Positions 1 through 9,879 of a stretch of DNA of 64,000 nt are shown here, in pieces (positions within the stretch are counted from its first letter, which is position 1; the number at the start of each line of letters is the position of its first letter). The notes beneath the pieces are model-generated. The model was not told where the DNA came from, did not search any database, and was given only the letters and a program-made list of their open reading frames with translations. Source of the stretch: an uncultured Bacteroidales bacterium (lineage in GTDB: Bacteria; Bacteroidota; Bacteroidia; Bacteroidales; UBA932); NCBI GenBank assembly GCA_945874155.1, contig CAMCFO010000004.1:37312-101311 (forward strand), read 5' to 3'. Both the position numbers and the translations under genes were made by a program.

Positions 1-1
1 T

Positions 2-619
2 TGGGGCACCAACCACGCCGTTATGATGGCCAAGGATGTCGTAAAGGAGCCTTTTGCAGTCATCAACGGTGACGATTACTACGGCAAGGAGTCCTTCAAG
101 GTGCTTGCTGACTGGTTCAACAGGAATGCAGGTTCCACTGGGAAATACACCCTCGTGGGATTTGAGCTGGACAAGACCCTTTCCGAGTCCGGCACCGTTT
201 CCCGCGGCATCGGTTCTGCAGACAGCGACAATCTGCTCACCCACGTGGAGGAACATCACGACATAATCAGGAGAGAGGACGGCAAGATTCACGGCACCAA
301 CTCCAAAGGCGAGGAAGTCCTGCTTGCAGACAAGGCTCTCTGCTCCATGAATATGTGGGGATTCACCCCTGACTATTTCGCAAACAGCGAGGAAATATTC
401 AGAAACTTCCTCGCAGAGCACAGCACCGAGCTCAAGTCCGAGTTCTACATCCCTTACGTAGTGGACTGCCTGATCAAGGCCGGCAAGGCCAGCTGCGAAC
501 TCATCTCAACTCCTTCACGATGGTTTGGAGTCACATATCAAGCTGACCGACAGGGAGTTGTGGACAAGTTCCAGGAATTTGCCGACAAGGGCATCTACCC
601 TTCTCCACTCTACGAATAA
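2..619 (+). CDS. Nucleotidyltransferase family protein, C-terminal part (5' end outside window)
   Basis: The reading frame is open from base 2 (W-G-T-N-H-A-V before the first ATG at 23), so the gene starts before the window. The visible part has a GTNHAV segment followed by AVINGDDYYG, which resembles the nucleotide/metal-binding core of sugar-phosphate nucleotidyltransferases (NTP_transferase fold, glucose-1-phosphate uridylyl/thymidylyl type). These enzymes make NDP-sugars for cell-surface glycans. About 200 residues remain and end in a normal stop. The family is clear; the sugar and nucleotide specificity cannot be read. Confidence 0.8.
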   Translation, partial: WGTNHAVMMAKDVVKEPFAVINGDDYYGKESFKVLADWFNRNAGSTGKYTLVGFELDKTLSESGTVSRGIGSADSDNLLTHVEEHHDIIRREDGKIHGTNSKGEEVLLADKALCSMNMWGFTPDYFANSEEIFRNFLAEHSTELKSEFYIPYVVDCLIKAGKASCELISTPSRWFGVTYQADRQGVVDKFQEFADKGIYPSPLYE

Positions 620-649
620 ATCAGGTTTGACCATAGGTAAAACAGCAAT

Positions 650-1567
650 ATGACATTCTTCAAAAGAAATAAGATTGAAGGAAGGAGGGGGTACGACATA
701 TTCGGCACCTTCAAATATTATGTTCCGGGAGGCAGCGGGATTTTTTGGATACTCATAATGTTTATGCTGGGAGGCATTCTCGGCAACATAGTCACCGTGG
801 CCCTGGCTGCGCTGACCGGGCCCGAATTCGCCGCTGAATACGGAATGCTGTTTTCCTATCCGGTGATGTTCATTCCCCTGCTGGTCTTTGCCTCGGCAGC
901 CAGCAGGAGAAATGCGCTCACCGAGCCTGGGGTGGCCCTGGACAGCAATAATTTCGGCAAATTGCACTGGTGGGGTGCAACACTGCTGGTCTGTCTGGTA
1001 ACCCTTGCGGCAGCATTTGCGGCAGATGCCCTGAACCTGATTATGCCTCCTATGCCTGAATGGCTCGAAAACATACTCGGCTCAATGCTCCAGGGACCTC
1101 TATGGGTAACCCTCCTGAGCGTTTCCGTTTTCGCTCCTTTGTTTGAGGAATGGCTGTGCAGAGGTCTGGTACTCAGGGGATTGCTTCAGAAGACAAAACC
1201 GGCGGCAGCGATTCTGATTTCAGCCATCTTTTTCGCTGCCATTCACCTCAACCCTTGGCAGGCCCTCCCTGCGTTCATTCTCGGGGTTATTTTTGGAATA
1301 GTCTATTACAAGACAGGTTCGCTCAAGCTCACGATGCTGATGCATTTCGTGAACAACACCTTCTCCGCAGTACTCAGCAGGATAGATGCACTGAAGGATT
1401 TCGATTGTTTTGCAGACGTTATGGATCCGGCCGCATATTGGAGCATATTTGCGGTTTGCGTGGTGGCGGTTGTCGCCATCTGTCTGATTTTCCTCCGCAT
1501 ACCTGTGAAGGATGGGCAGCGGAGCAACTGCGACATTGTTCCGGCAGCTGACTGGAGCAAGGAATAA
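650..1567 (+). CDS. CPBP-family intramembrane glutamic protease
   Basis: A 305-residue polytopic membrane protein of the CPBP/CAAX-protease (Abi) family. The three signature motifs are present: EEWLCRG (EExxxR) near residue 167, a conserved His followed by NPWQ near 200, and an HFVNN motif near 232. Together these form the intramembrane active site. Hydrophobic segments lie on both sides of the motifs. It starts 30 bp after the nucleotidyltransferase on the same strand, so the two may be co-transcribed. The natural substrate is unknown, as for most bacterial members. The call to family level is secure. Confidence 0.88.
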   Translation: MTFFKRNKIEGRRGYDIFGTFKYYVPGGSGIFWILIMFMLGGILGNIVTVALAALTGPEFAAEYGMLFSYPVMFIPLLVFASAASRRNALTEPGVALDSNNFGKLHWWGATLLVCLVTLAAAFAADALNLIMPPMPEWLENILGSMLQGPLWVTLLSVSVFAPLFEEWLCRGLVLRGLLQKTKPAAAILISAIFFAAIHLNPWQALPAFILGVIFGIVYYKTGSLKLTMLMHFVNNTFSAVLSRIDALKDFDCFADVMDPAAYWSIFAVCVVAVVAICLIFLRIPVKDGQRSNCDIVPAADWSKE

Positions 1568-1598
1568 TCCGGACAAGGACCGGAATAATTGATTGAAA

Positions 1599-3092
1599 AT
1601 GAATTTTTCAGACATAGCATATTGTTCGGACAAGTACCAATACACAATGGGAAAGTCCTTCTACGAAAGCGGGCGCAAGGATTTGATGTCCGTTTTCAAT
1701 CTGTTCTACAGGGTTGCTCCCGAGAACAACAACTGGGCTGTGGTGAGCGGCACCGAGGAAGTCATCGAGATGGTGCTTTCTATGGGCGGCAAGCCTGAGT
1801 CTTTCTTTGAGAAGTTCCTTCCGGGAGACGAATACGCCGAGTTCAGGAAATATCTGGCAAATATGCGCTTCACCGGAAACGTTTATGCAATGAAAGAGGG
1901 CGAGATTGCCTTCCCGAACCAGCCCATAGTCATAGTCGAGGCTCCTCTTATTGAAGCACAGGTGCTTGAAACTCCTATGCTCTGCATAATGAACCATCAG
2001 ATGGCTGTTGCGACCAAGGCTTCCAGGGTCTGCCGCAGCACCAACAGGGCCGTGAGCGAATTCGGTTCACGCAGGGCACACGGGCCTTGGGCAGCCACCT
2101 ATGGAGCAAAGGCGGCCATCATCGCAGGCTGTGCAGGCACTTCCAATGTGCTCACAGGCAGCTATTTCGGCTGCGGTTCTACGGGCACTATGGCGCACAG
2201 TTACGTGACCACTTTCGGATGTTCAGTAAAAGGAGAGTTCGAGGCCTTCGACACCTATATCAAGACCCACAGGGGCGAGGGGCTCATACTCCTGATTGAC
2301 ACCTACGACACTCTGCATTGCGGAATAAAGAATGCCATCAAAGCCTTCAGGGCCAATGGTATAGACGACAGCTACCCCCAGGGTTACGGAGTACGTCTGG
2401 ACAGCGGCGACCTTGCCTACCTCTCTGTGGAATGTCGCAAGATTCTGGACAGTCAGGGATTGAAGAACTGCAAGATATTCGCAACCAACTCCCTGGACGA
2501 ATACCTGATCAGCGACCTGGAACGTCAGGGTGCGGCAATAGACTGCTATGGAGTGGGCGACGCAATTGCGACCAGCAAGGCCAATCCTTGTTTCGGCAAT
2601 GTATATAAACTCGTGCAAATCGACTCTCAGGCAGTGCTGAAGAGGTCCGAGGACAAGGTGAAACTCATCAATCCCGGATTCCAGATTACTTACCGTATTC
2701 TCCGGCACGATGCCGAGAAGGGAGACGTATTCAAGGTGGACGTGACCTGCCTGCGCGGGGATGAACTGAGCCGCAAGATTGAGACCGGAGAGGAATTCAC
2801 GGTCTATGACGAATACGACCGCTACAAATACAAAACCTTCACTCCGGGCAGCTACACCGCCATTCCTCTGCAGATTCCGGCCATCGTCAATGGCGAGAGA
2901 GTGGCTCCGCAGCGCAATCTGGACCAGAAAAGGAAATATTACAAGGACACGCTGATGCATTTCAGCCCTTCCGAAAGACGTCTTATCAACCCTCATTATT
3001 ACAAGGTGGACATTTCGGACGACCTTGCAGCCAAGAAACTGGAAATCATCAACCGTCTGGTGAAGGAAATCAAGGAATTTGAAATGGAATAA
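1599..3092 (+). CDS. pncB: Nicotinate phosphoribosyltransferase
   Basis: Makes nicotinate mononucleotide from nicotinate and PRPP, the entry step of the Preiss-Handler NAD salvage route. At about 497 residues it fits the family. It opens with YCSDKYQYTMG, the usual N-terminal active-site region, and has a conserved GVRLDSGDLAYLS phosphoribosyl-binding segment and a later GVGDAI motif. An in-frame TTG lies two codons upstream at 1593, but the ATG at 1599 is the better start. The gene ends one base before the ATG of the nicotinamidase gene, so the two nicotinamide-to-NaMN steps are encoded as a tight pair. Confidence 0.92.
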   Translation: MNFSDIAYCSDKYQYTMGKSFYESGRKDLMSVFNLFYRVAPENNNWAVVSGTEEVIEMVLSMGGKPESFFEKFLPGDEYAEFRKYLANMRFTGNVYAMKEGEIAFPNQPIVIVEAPLIEAQVLETPMLCIMNHQMAVATKASRVCRSTNRAVSEFGSRRAHGPWAATYGAKAAIIAGCAGTSNVLTGSYFGCGSTGTMAHSYVTTFGCSVKGEFEAFDTYIKTHRGEGLILLIDTYDTLHCGIKNAIKAFRANGIDDSYPQGYGVRLDSGDLAYLSVECRKILDSQGLKNCKIFATNSLDEYLISDLERQGAAIDCYGVGDAIATSKANPCFGNVYKLVQIDSQAVLKRSEDKVKLINPGFQITYRILRHDAEKGDVFKVDVTCLRGDELSRKIETGEEFTVYDEYDRYKYKTFTPGSYTAIPLQIPAIVNGERVAPQRNLDQKRKYYKDTLMHFSPSERRLINPHYYKVDISDDLAAKKLEIINRLVKEIKEFEME

Positions 3093-3093
3093 T

Positions 3094-3687
3094 ATGGAAA
3101 AGAACAGTGCAATTGTCGTAGTGGATATGCTCTACGATTTCATAGACGGGTCGTTGGCCTGCCAGAATGCGGAAAATGCCGTGGAAGAAGCCCTCAGGCT
3201 GATATGTTCCAAAACTGACGGACAGGAGGGAAACGGCGACACTGAGATTCTGGACACCTTCCCCGTGCTTTTCATAAGGGACCATCATCCAGCCGACCAT
3301 TGCTCTTTCACGGAGAACGGAGGGATTTGGCCCGTTCATTGCGTAGCGGGGCAGCGCGGCGGGGAAATCCACGAGAAACTCCGCCCGTATGCAAGCGAGG
3401 AACTTACCTTTGACAAGGGCTGCGACCGCAATTGCGAGCAGTACTCCGGGTTTGAGGGTCGCAACAGTGCAGGACAGTCGCTTTCGGAAGTGCTTGAACT
3501 GCTGGATGTTGCCGAAGTTATTGTCTGCGGCATTGCCACCGAATACTGTGTCAGGAACACTTGTGAGGACCTGCTCAAGGCCGGATTCAAGGTACTTCTG
3601 AAGGTGGATGCATTGGCTTACGTGGATGCTGAAGGGCATAGGCAGGCACTTGCCCAAATGCAGGATGAGGGAATAGAATTGATATAA
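3094..3687 (+). CDS. pncA: Nicotinamidase (cysteine hydrolase family)
   Basis: Hydrolyses nicotinamide to nicotinate, feeding the enzyme encoded just upstream. The isochorismatase-like fold is shown by the N-terminal VVVDMLYDF (catalytic Asp), a DHHPADHCSF metal-binding segment, WPVHC, a catalytic Lys in FDKGCDR, and CGIATEYCVRNT carrying the nucleophilic Cys. A TTG in the same frame at 3079 would overlap pncB; the ATG at 3094 gives about 197 residues, normal for the family. Coupling to pncB strongly supports the NAD-salvage role. Confidence 0.92.
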   Translation: MEKNSAIVVVDMLYDFIDGSLACQNAENAVEEALRLICSKTDGQEGNGDTEILDTFPVLFIRDHHPADHCSFTENGGIWPVHCVAGQRGGEIHEKLRPYASEELTFDKGCDRNCEQYSGFEGRNSAGQSLSEVLELLDVAEVIVCGIATEYCVRNTCEDLLKAGFKVLLKVDALAYVDAEGHRQALAQMQDEGIELI

Positions 3688-3707
3688 ATTGCAGAGAAAA
3701 GGCTGAT

Positions 3708-6236
3708 TTGAGAAAAGACAGGAAAATATGGCTGCCGGTGCTAATGGTGGTTTTTGCAGGGTTCCAGATTTTCGGAATCGACACCGGTCGTGCCATTGCC
3801 TCAAGCATACGCCGTGACACCACTGCCGTAACGCCTGTCATTGACAGTTTTATCAATCCCCGCGACACCATCCGCATACCAGACTCCCTCGAATTCAAGG
3901 ACCCTTTCAAGTACAAGTATTACATAGCCCTGCGCGACACAGCCACCTGGAGAGCCACCCGCGACTCAGTGCTGGCTTCCGGGGACAGCCTCGAACTGCA
4001 CAGACTGGACTCTTTGCACTTCAAGGACTCCTCCGAAATAGCAAAAATCAAATTCGACGCCTGGTACAAGAGCCTCAGCAGACGGGAAAGGAAGAAATAC
4101 GACTATGAACAGCAACTTCCTGCCCTGCTCCGCCGGGAAGACTCGATTATGCACCGCAAGGACAGCATCAAGGCCTATAAGGACAGCGTGAGGGAGAACA
4201 CCCCGCGAATACTTGAGACCTTTGCCTTCCCGGATTCGATGCAGTACAAGAGAATCGTCAATTACACACTGGACCAGGATTTCCAGCAATTGAAATTCTA
4301 TGTTCAGGACACCTCCTTCAACTGGTGGTACCACGAAATGCCTCAGCTGCGCAACGACGTGAACATAACTTGGCAGGGCGTGGACGGCTCGGCAGTGCAG
4401 ACCTACGACTTTTTCAAGCGGGAGGAAGTGGACAATGCCATTTTCTACACTCCATACAAGGACTACAGCTACTCAGCCTCCACCTTCCCGATGTTCAACA
4501 CCAAAACCCCATATACCGAACTGGCATACTGGGGTACCCTCTTTGCCAAGGACGAGAAGGAAGAAACCAATGTCCGGGTGTGGACTTCCCAGAACATTCT
4601 CCCTGAACTGAACCTCACGCTTGCATACTACAAATACGGTGGGAACGGTATCCTTCAGCGCGAAGACGTGAGCAACGGAAACGCAGTGGTGGGACTCACC
4701 TACCTGGGCAAGAAGTATATGATGCACAGCGGCTATGTGTACAACAAGATAGTCAAGAGCGAGAACGGCGGCGTTGCGGATGTGGCCATGATTAGGGACA
4801 CGACCCTCGATGCAAAGGAACTTGCCGTGAGACTGCACAATGCGGACAACACCATCAAGAAGCATACTTTCTTCGTGGACCAGACCTTCCGCATACCTTT
4901 CACCTTCATCAACAAGATCAAGGCAAAGAAGGACAGCACTTTCTCCTATTCCGCGGATTCTCTGGACAAGGATATGACCACGGCATACATAGGCCACAGC
5001 ACCAATTTGGATGTGTATTCCAAGAAATACACAGATGAAATCACCAGTTCCAACCCCGAGGCTGCACAATTCTACAACAACGCCTTCTATCTCAACCCCA
5101 CCAAGTCCGCCGATTCTCTGGGTACCTTGAGGCTGGACAACAAGGTCTTCATACGGCTGCAACCTTGGACTGCAGATGCTCCCCTGTCCAAGATAGACTT
5201 GGGCATAGGCGATAAACTAGCAACCTACTACGACTTCAACCGCAACGCCTACTTGAGCGGAAAAGCCGCCACAAAAGTGCTGAATTCGGTCTATGTGTAT
5301 GCAGGTCTGAACGGAAGAGTGAAGAAATATATGGAATGGGATGTGAGCGGAAAGTACAATTTTGCAGGCTATGAAGTGAACGACTTCAACGTCAAGGCCA
5401 ATCTCAAATTCAGTTTCTTCCCTTTCAGAAGGGACAAGACCAGCCCCATCAACCTCAACGTGAACTTTGAAACCGGGCTCAAGGAACCGGATTACTACCA
5501 GCAGCACCTGCTGAACAACCACTACAAATGGGACAATGACTTCTCCAAGATTTCCACGACCAAGGTGCTTGGAGAACTGGATATACCGCGATGGGACCTG
5601 AAGGCTTCCTTCGGTTATGCTCTGCTCGCGAACCAAACCTACTACGACAATATGGGCATAGTACGCCAGGCCTCGGCTCCCGTGAGCGTGATGACGGCCT
5701 ATCTCAAGAAGAACTTCGTGCTATGGAGGTTCCACCTGGACAATCAGGCCCTGTTCCAATTGTCGTCCGACGAGAAGGTACTGCCACTGCCTATGCTCGG
5801 TCTGAATCTCAGATGGTATCTGCAATTTCCTGTGGTAAAGAATGTTATGGAGATGCAGATAGGTCTGAACGGCTACTTTACGACATCCTGGTATGCCCAG
5901 GGCTACAACCCGGCATTGGGAGTGTTCTACAACCAGAACGAAATCAAATACGGCAATTGCCCCTACTACGACGTATTCGTGAATGTGCAGTGGTACAAGG
6001 CCTGCATATTCCTCAAATTCATGAATGCCGGTCAAGGATGGCCTATGAAGTCAGCCGACTATTTCACAGCACACGGTAACATCTACACCCAGAGAGCATT
6101 CAAGGTGGGCATCTTCTGGCCGTTCTATATCGGCTCGAACAAGAACAAGAAAGCTGCATCCGGAGGAGGCGGAGGAAGCGGTTCAGGAGGCAACAGGCTC
6201 GGAGGAGGAATGGGTGGCATCAAAGGATTGAATTAA
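3708..6236 (+). CDS. Bacteroidetes putative porin / outer-membrane beta-barrel protein
   Basis: An 842-residue exported protein. The N-terminal hydrophobic stretch (about residues 8-25) looks like a signal peptide. A charged Asp/Ser/Arg-rich periplasmic region (about 30-190) follows, then a long stretch of alternating aromatic and polar residues typical of a beta-barrel. The overall pattern matches the Bacteroidetes 'putative porin' family. The C-terminus is odd: a glycine-rich low-complexity tail after the last predicted strand. The start is a TTG codon at 3708; no ATG gives a complete signal peptide. The stop overlaps the next start by one base, so it is translationally coupled to the lytic transglycosylase. 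Confidence 0.72.
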   Translation: MRKDRKIWLPVLMVVFAGFQIFGIDTGRAIASSIRRDTTAVTPVIDSFINPRDTIRIPDSLEFKDPFKYKYYIALRDTATWRATRDSVLASGDSLELHRLDSLHFKDSSEIAKIKFDAWYKSLSRRERKKYDYEQQLPALLRREDSIMHRKDSIKAYKDSVRENTPRILETFAFPDSMQYKRIVNYTLDQDFQQLKFYVQDTSFNWWYHEMPQLRNDVNITWQGVDGSAVQTYDFFKREEVDNAIFYTPYKDYSYSASTFPMFNTKTPYTELAYWGTLFAKDEKEETNVRVWTSQNILPELNLTLAYYKYGGNGILQREDVSNGNAVVGLTYLGKKYMMHSGYVYNKIVKSENGGVADVAMIRDTTLDAKELAVRLHNADNTIKKHTFFVDQTFRIPFTFINKIKAKKDSTFSYSADSLDKDMTTAYIGHSTNLDVYSKKYTDEITSSNPEAAQFYNNAFYLNPTKSADSLGTLRLDNKVFIRLQPWTADAPLSKIDLGIGDKLATYYDFNRNAYLSGKAATKVLNSVYVYAGLNGRVKKYMEWDVSGKYNFAGYEVNDFNVKANLKFSFFPFRRDKTSPINLNVNFETGLKEPDYYQQHLLNNHYKWDNDFSKISTTKVLGELDIPRWDLKASFGYALLANQTYYDNMGIVRQASAPVSVMTAYLKKNFVLWRFHLDNQALFQLSSDEKVLPLPMLGLNLRWYLQFPVVKNVMEMQIGLNGYFTTSWYAQGYNPALGVFYNQNEIKYGNCPYYDVFVNVQWYKACIFLKFMNAGQGWPMKSADYFTAHGNIYTQRAFKVGIFWPFYIGSNKNKKAASGGGGGSGSGGNRLGGGMGGIKGLN

Positions 6237-7330
6237 TGCCAGAAAGAATCAAGTACCTATTGGGAATTGCAGCGGAAATACTTGGTGCTGTTGCAGTTGC
6301 CTTGGCAATTTACTTCCCCGCAAGGGAGGTTTCCAAGCCTGATGTGAACCCGGTGGAGGGACTCACGCTGGAGTTCGGTCTGGACTTCGGACACTTCAAA
6401 ATCGAAAACGACATACTCTATGCCGGACTCAGCTACGAGATGATTCAAAGATTTGCGGCCGAAAACGACTGCAAGGCGGAGATACGGGCATTCTACAAAT
6501 ATGAGAATGCTCTGGACTCGCTCAAGAACGGCGTTGTGGACATACTGGTGATGCCCTGCAGGGACTCCGCTCACCACAGGATGCATCTGGACTCGCTTGC
6601 GGCATCGAAAAGGCTCAACGAGGAAATCTGCTGGGTGGCCCGCAAGGAGAACAAGGAGATTATTTCCTATATGAATCCTTGGCTGAAGTCCCTGTGCCAT
6701 TCAGATGAATTTGAAGAGATGCTGGAAAGGTTCAGGTTTATGCCTTCCTCTTCCCGACCGCCAAAAGAGTTCAAGCAGCAGCGTAGGCTCAGTCCCTACG
6801 ATGACATAATCAAGTTCCGTGCAGATTCCATAGGCTGGGACTGGAGGTTGCTGGCTGCTGTCATCTACACTGAATCCAAATTCGCAATCAACGTAAGCTC
6901 TCCGAAGGGAGCAAAGGGACTGATGCAGATTATGCCATTGACCGTCAAAGTATATGATGTGCAGAACCCTCTGGACCCGGAAGAGAATATCAGGGCGGGA
7001 GCAAACTACCTTGGACGGCTGGACAAACTTTTCCGGAAAATCGAGCCCGCACAAGAGAGGGTGAAATATGTGCTGGGAGCATACACCGCGGGAGAGAGCC
7101 GCATACTTCAAGGTATGCAGAAGATGGAACTGGCTGCAAAGGACTCCCTACAGAACGCCGGAATTGATTCCGTGGTTGCAGCGCAGGTGGATTCGGTGAA
7201 GGCGGCAGAAATGGACAGCACTTCAGTTTCCGGGCCCGCTGAGCAACCGAAATGGATAACCAATGCGAATATGTATATCGACAGGGTGATGAAGGTTTAT
7301 GCGGATTTCTGCAGAATCTGCCCCGAGTAG
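6236..7330 (+). CDS. MltF-like membrane-bound lytic murein transglycosylase
   Basis: Cleaves peptidoglycan glycan strands, forming 1,6-anhydro ends. The 364-residue protein has an N-terminal membrane anchor (about 8-24), a solute-binding-protein-like domain (about 40-170) and a C-terminal SLT/lysozyme-like domain (about 185-320). The catalytic Glu is in YTESKF near residue 213, followed by the family motif GAKGLMQIMP. This two-domain arrangement is that of MltF. The ATG shares one base with the stop of the upstream porin gene, which suggests joint action at the cell envelope. Confidence 0.87.
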   Translation: MPERIKYLLGIAAEILGAVAVALAIYFPAREVSKPDVNPVEGLTLEFGLDFGHFKIENDILYAGLSYEMIQRFAAENDCKAEIRAFYKYENALDSLKNGVVDILVMPCRDSAHHRMHLDSLAASKRLNEEICWVARKENKEIISYMNPWLKSLCHSDEFEEMLERFRFMPSSSRPPKEFKQQRRLSPYDDIIKFRADSIGWDWRLLAAVIYTESKFAINVSSPKGAKGLMQIMPLTVKVYDVQNPLDPEENIRAGANYLGRLDKLFRKIEPAQERVKYVLGAYTAGESRILQGMQKMELAAKDSLQNAGIDSVVAAQVDSVKAAEMDSTSVSGPAEQPKWITNANMYIDRVMKVYADFCRICPE

Positions 7331-7341
7331 TCCCTCCCGGG

Positions 7342-8514
7342 TTAGTCCACTCTAATGGTGGATGCCGGGTCCACCTTCGCTATGAACAGACTCGGAATCA
7401 GCATCAGCAGGAGTATGACAATCAGGGATATGGCATCCGCAAACAGGATTCCGGACCAATCAATATGGACGGGCACAAAGGAGAGGAAGTAATTGGCCGG
7501 GTTCAGCTTGAGCAGATGGGTAGAGTCCTGCAACAGACAGAATGCAAGTGCGAGGGCGTTTCCTATGGCCATACCTCTGAGGGTGAGAAGGCCTGCGCTG
7601 CGCATAAAAACTGCTGCTATGCCCCGGTCCTGCATACCCATAGACTTGAGCAAGCCAATGGTGGAAATATTCTCAAACAGCAGGATCAGCAGGCCGGAAA
7701 TCACATTGAAGCCGGCAACTATGGTCATCAGCACCAGCAGCACCAACACATTCAGGTCCAGGAAGGAAAACCAGCTGAAGATAGTTGGATAGGACTGCGC
7801 CAATGTGCGGGATATGAATGTAGGCTCATCTTCAGAGGAAAAGGTATAGACGGTTGAGGCTATGTCCATCCCGCAGAGAGAATCGTCATCCGAATTCCGA
7901 AATTCCTTCTTCAATCTCAACTCGAAGGCAGAGACTTGTTCAGAGTCCCAGGAATTTACCCTCTGCATCACAGGGAGGGAGGTCATACAGACCATTTGAT
8001 TGTCTGAGGAGAGCACTGCGTCATAAATCCTGCATACTGTAAACTTGCGCACAACTGTCTTCTCGCCCACGAAATATGCCGTGAGTTGATCTCCCTGAGA
8101 AATCTCCAGCATTTGTGACAGGCGGGAAGGGATGGCCAAGGGGAAGGCTATGCTGTCCGGAAGGGATATGTCTTCAGCACCTTTGAACAGGACTCCGTGC
8201 ACCAGGTCCCCTTGTTTGACTATGCCCGCACGGCTTACGCAGGGGTTTACAGATTCCACGCAATAGAGCTGCTGCAATTCCTCAAGAAAGGCAGGATGGC
8301 GGGGCACGGAAACCACTCCGGTGGCCAAGTCCTCCTCCATAGGGGTAATGCGCACATCCCCGTAGATCTCCCCGAGGGATTTGCGGATTTCAGTTCGGAA
8401 GCCTGAAGACACAGCGACGGCTATAATCATCACCAGGTAGCTCACAGCCACGCAAATCAAGGTCAGATAACCCTTGAAACGGATTTTTCCGGATATGAAT
8501 CGTACCGCATTCAT
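7342..8514 (-). CDS. FtsX-like ABC transporter permease (LolC/LolE type)
   Basis: A 390-residue inner-membrane permease with one membrane segment near the N-terminus (about 16-38), a large periplasmic domain (about 40-260) and three membrane segments in the C-terminal third. This is the MacB/FtsX topology used by LolCE-like lipoprotein exporters. No ATPase gene is adjacent, so its partner must lie elsewhere. Its start overlaps the stop of the TonB-like gene by 4 bp (ATGA), so the two are co-translated. Which cargo it moves cannot be told. Confidence 0.82.
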   Translation of the reverse strand: MNAVRFISGKIRFKGYLTLICVAVSYLVMIIAVAVSSGFRTEIRKSLGEIYGDVRITPMEEDLATGVVSVPRHPAFLEELQQLYCVESVNPCVSRAGIVKQGDLVHGVLFKGAEDISLPDSIAFPLAIPSRLSQMLEISQGDQLTAYFVGEKTVVRKFTVCRIYDAVLSSDNQMVCMTSLPVMQRVNSWDSEQVSAFELRLKKEFRNSDDDSLCGMDIASTVYTFSSEDEPTFISRTLAQSYPTIFSWFSFLDLNVLVLLVLMTIVAGFNVISGLLILLFENISTIGLLKSMGMQDRGIAAVFMRSAGLLTLRGMAIGNALALAFCLLQDSTHLLKLNPANYFLSFVPVHIDWSGILFADAISLIVILLLMLIPSLFIAKVDPASTIRVD

Positions 8515-9227
8515 CTTTGGGCTATGAATCTGTAAGTGATTTCACCGGGCTGATTGGCAGGTGCATCCGTCTTGATGCTGAATTTGGAAAGACGCGCGGC
8601 CCGAACTGCTTCCTTGCGCAGACATTCATCCTCGGAGGAGAGTTCATCCACCACCTTTGCATAGACCACCACCCCCTGGGGGTTGACTTTTATCATAACA
8701 GTCACATCGCCAGCATTATAGCATTTATATGCCGGGACCTTGAGAATCGATGCTTTCCTGCCGTCCAGTGTCCATCGGAGCACAGAGGGGCCGGAATAGG
8801 CCTTGTTTTGTGGCGTGTCCTTCTTATCCGGTTCAGGCTTGAGGTCCACAGTCTCGTTTACAGCATCCTCATATCGGGAATCCAGCCCCTTGAGGTCCCT
8901 CTGAAGTCTTTCATTCTCCTTGTAGAGCTCGTCAGCATCAGTGCCGCGGTCATCTTTCAAAGGAGCATTGTTGTCCACAGTTACATTGCGTACCATAGGG
9001 GCGGCAGCGCCTGAAATCAATTCATCCAGCCGCTTGCTTATGCTCTCCCGAAATTCCTCCTCCTTGATTTGCTTCTCCTTCTGCTCCTGCTTGGAGAAGT
9101 CCATTACGAAACTGTTCTCAACCCCGAGTTCCGAGCCTATTCCCGCGAGCAACAAAACAATTATCACCGCGAGATGGAAAATCGCGGTGAAATATAATCC
9201 TGCCCTGTTGTCCTCGGGGATATGCAT
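8511..9227 (-). CDS. TonB-like energy-transducer family protein
   Basis: A 238-residue protein with a single N-terminal membrane anchor (about 10-32), a charged and probably coiled-coil periplasmic spacer (about 40-145) rich in Lys/Glu/Asp, and a C-terminal domain. That domain (VTVMIKVNPQGVVVYAKVV, then paired basic helices) resembles TonB C-terminal domains. The role would be to transmit proton-motive force from ExbB/ExbD to outer-membrane receptors, or a related envelope-spanning job. It overlaps the permease gene by 4 bp and lies 11 bp after uridine kinase. TonB identity is by domain pattern only. Confidence 0.68.
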   Translation of the reverse strand: MHIPEDNRAGLYFTAIFHLAVIIVLLLAGIGSELGVENSFVMDFSKQEQKEKQIKEEEFRESISKRLDELISGAAAPMVRNVTVDNNAPLKDDRGTDADELYKENERLQRDLKGLDSRYEDAVNETVDLKPEPDKKDTPQNKAYSGPSVLRWTLDGRKASILKVPAYKCYNAGDVTVMIKVNPQGVVVYAKVVDELSSEDECLRKEAVRAARLSKFSIKTDAPANQPGEITYRFIAQR

Positions 9228-9238
9228 AGGCGGGCGTA

Positions 9239-9856
9239 TTAACGGGCAGAGTTGAGTGACTTCTCAATGGTGGCTGCAATCACGTCAATCGCTACTTTGT
9301 TATGGCCGCCCTGAGGAATGATGACATCTGCATATCTCTTGCTCGGCTCTATGAACTGGAGAAACATAGGTTTGACAGTGCGGGAATACCTCTGTATGAC
9401 GGTCTCCACTGTCTTGCCCCTCTCGAGTATGTCCCTGGCCATCACTCTCATAAGCCTGTCGTCATCGTCAGCATCCACGAATATCTTGATGTCCATCTGC
9501 TTGCGCAGTTCCGCACAGCAGAAAATCAAGATACCTTCCACGATAATCACTTCCGCAGGATGCACTGTCACGGTCTCTGTGCTGCTTCTGGAACAGGTGA
9601 TGTAGGAATATACAGGCTGCTCGACGGAATGACCTTTCTTGAGTTCCTTGAGATGTTTGATGAGAAGGTCGAAATCAATCGAATCCGGATGGTCGAAATT
9701 GACCTTTTGCCTTTCCTCCATTGGAAGATGACTCGAATCCTTGTAATAGGAGTCCTGTGGAATCACCACCACTTTTTCTTTCAGCTGTTCAGTAAGAGCT
9801 CTGACTACAGTGGTCTTTCCCGATCCGGATCCACCTGCTATTCCGATAATCAACAT
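9239..9856 (-). CDS. udk: Uridine kinase
   Basis: Phosphorylates uridine and cytidine in pyrimidine salvage. The P-loop GGSGSGKT is at residues 8-15, followed by IPQDSYYKD, FDHPDSIDFDLL and a VEGILIF segment, all hallmarks of the uridine kinase subfamily. Length is 205 residues, as usual. It sits 23 bp after asnS on the same strand, probably in one transcript. Confidence 0.95.
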   Translation of the reverse strand: MLIIGIAGGSGSGKTTVVRALTEQLKEKVVVIPQDSYYKDSSHLPMEERQKVNFDHPDSIDFDLLIKHLKELKKGHSVEQPVYSYITCSRSSTETVTVHPAEVIIVEGILIFCCAELRKQMDIKIFVDADDDDRLMRVMARDILERGKTVETVIQRYSRTVKPMFLQFIEPSKRYADVIIPQGGHNKVAIDVIAATIEKSLNSAR

Positions 9857-9879
9857 AAGAGACTTGGTTTTGAGGATTA

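Noticed and set aside
1220..1645. Long antisense open frames across the backbone (also for example 2223-2996, 18560-19468 and 29731-30942)
   Set aside because: They lie opposite well-supported genes and have unnatural composition. They arise from codon bias on the other strand.
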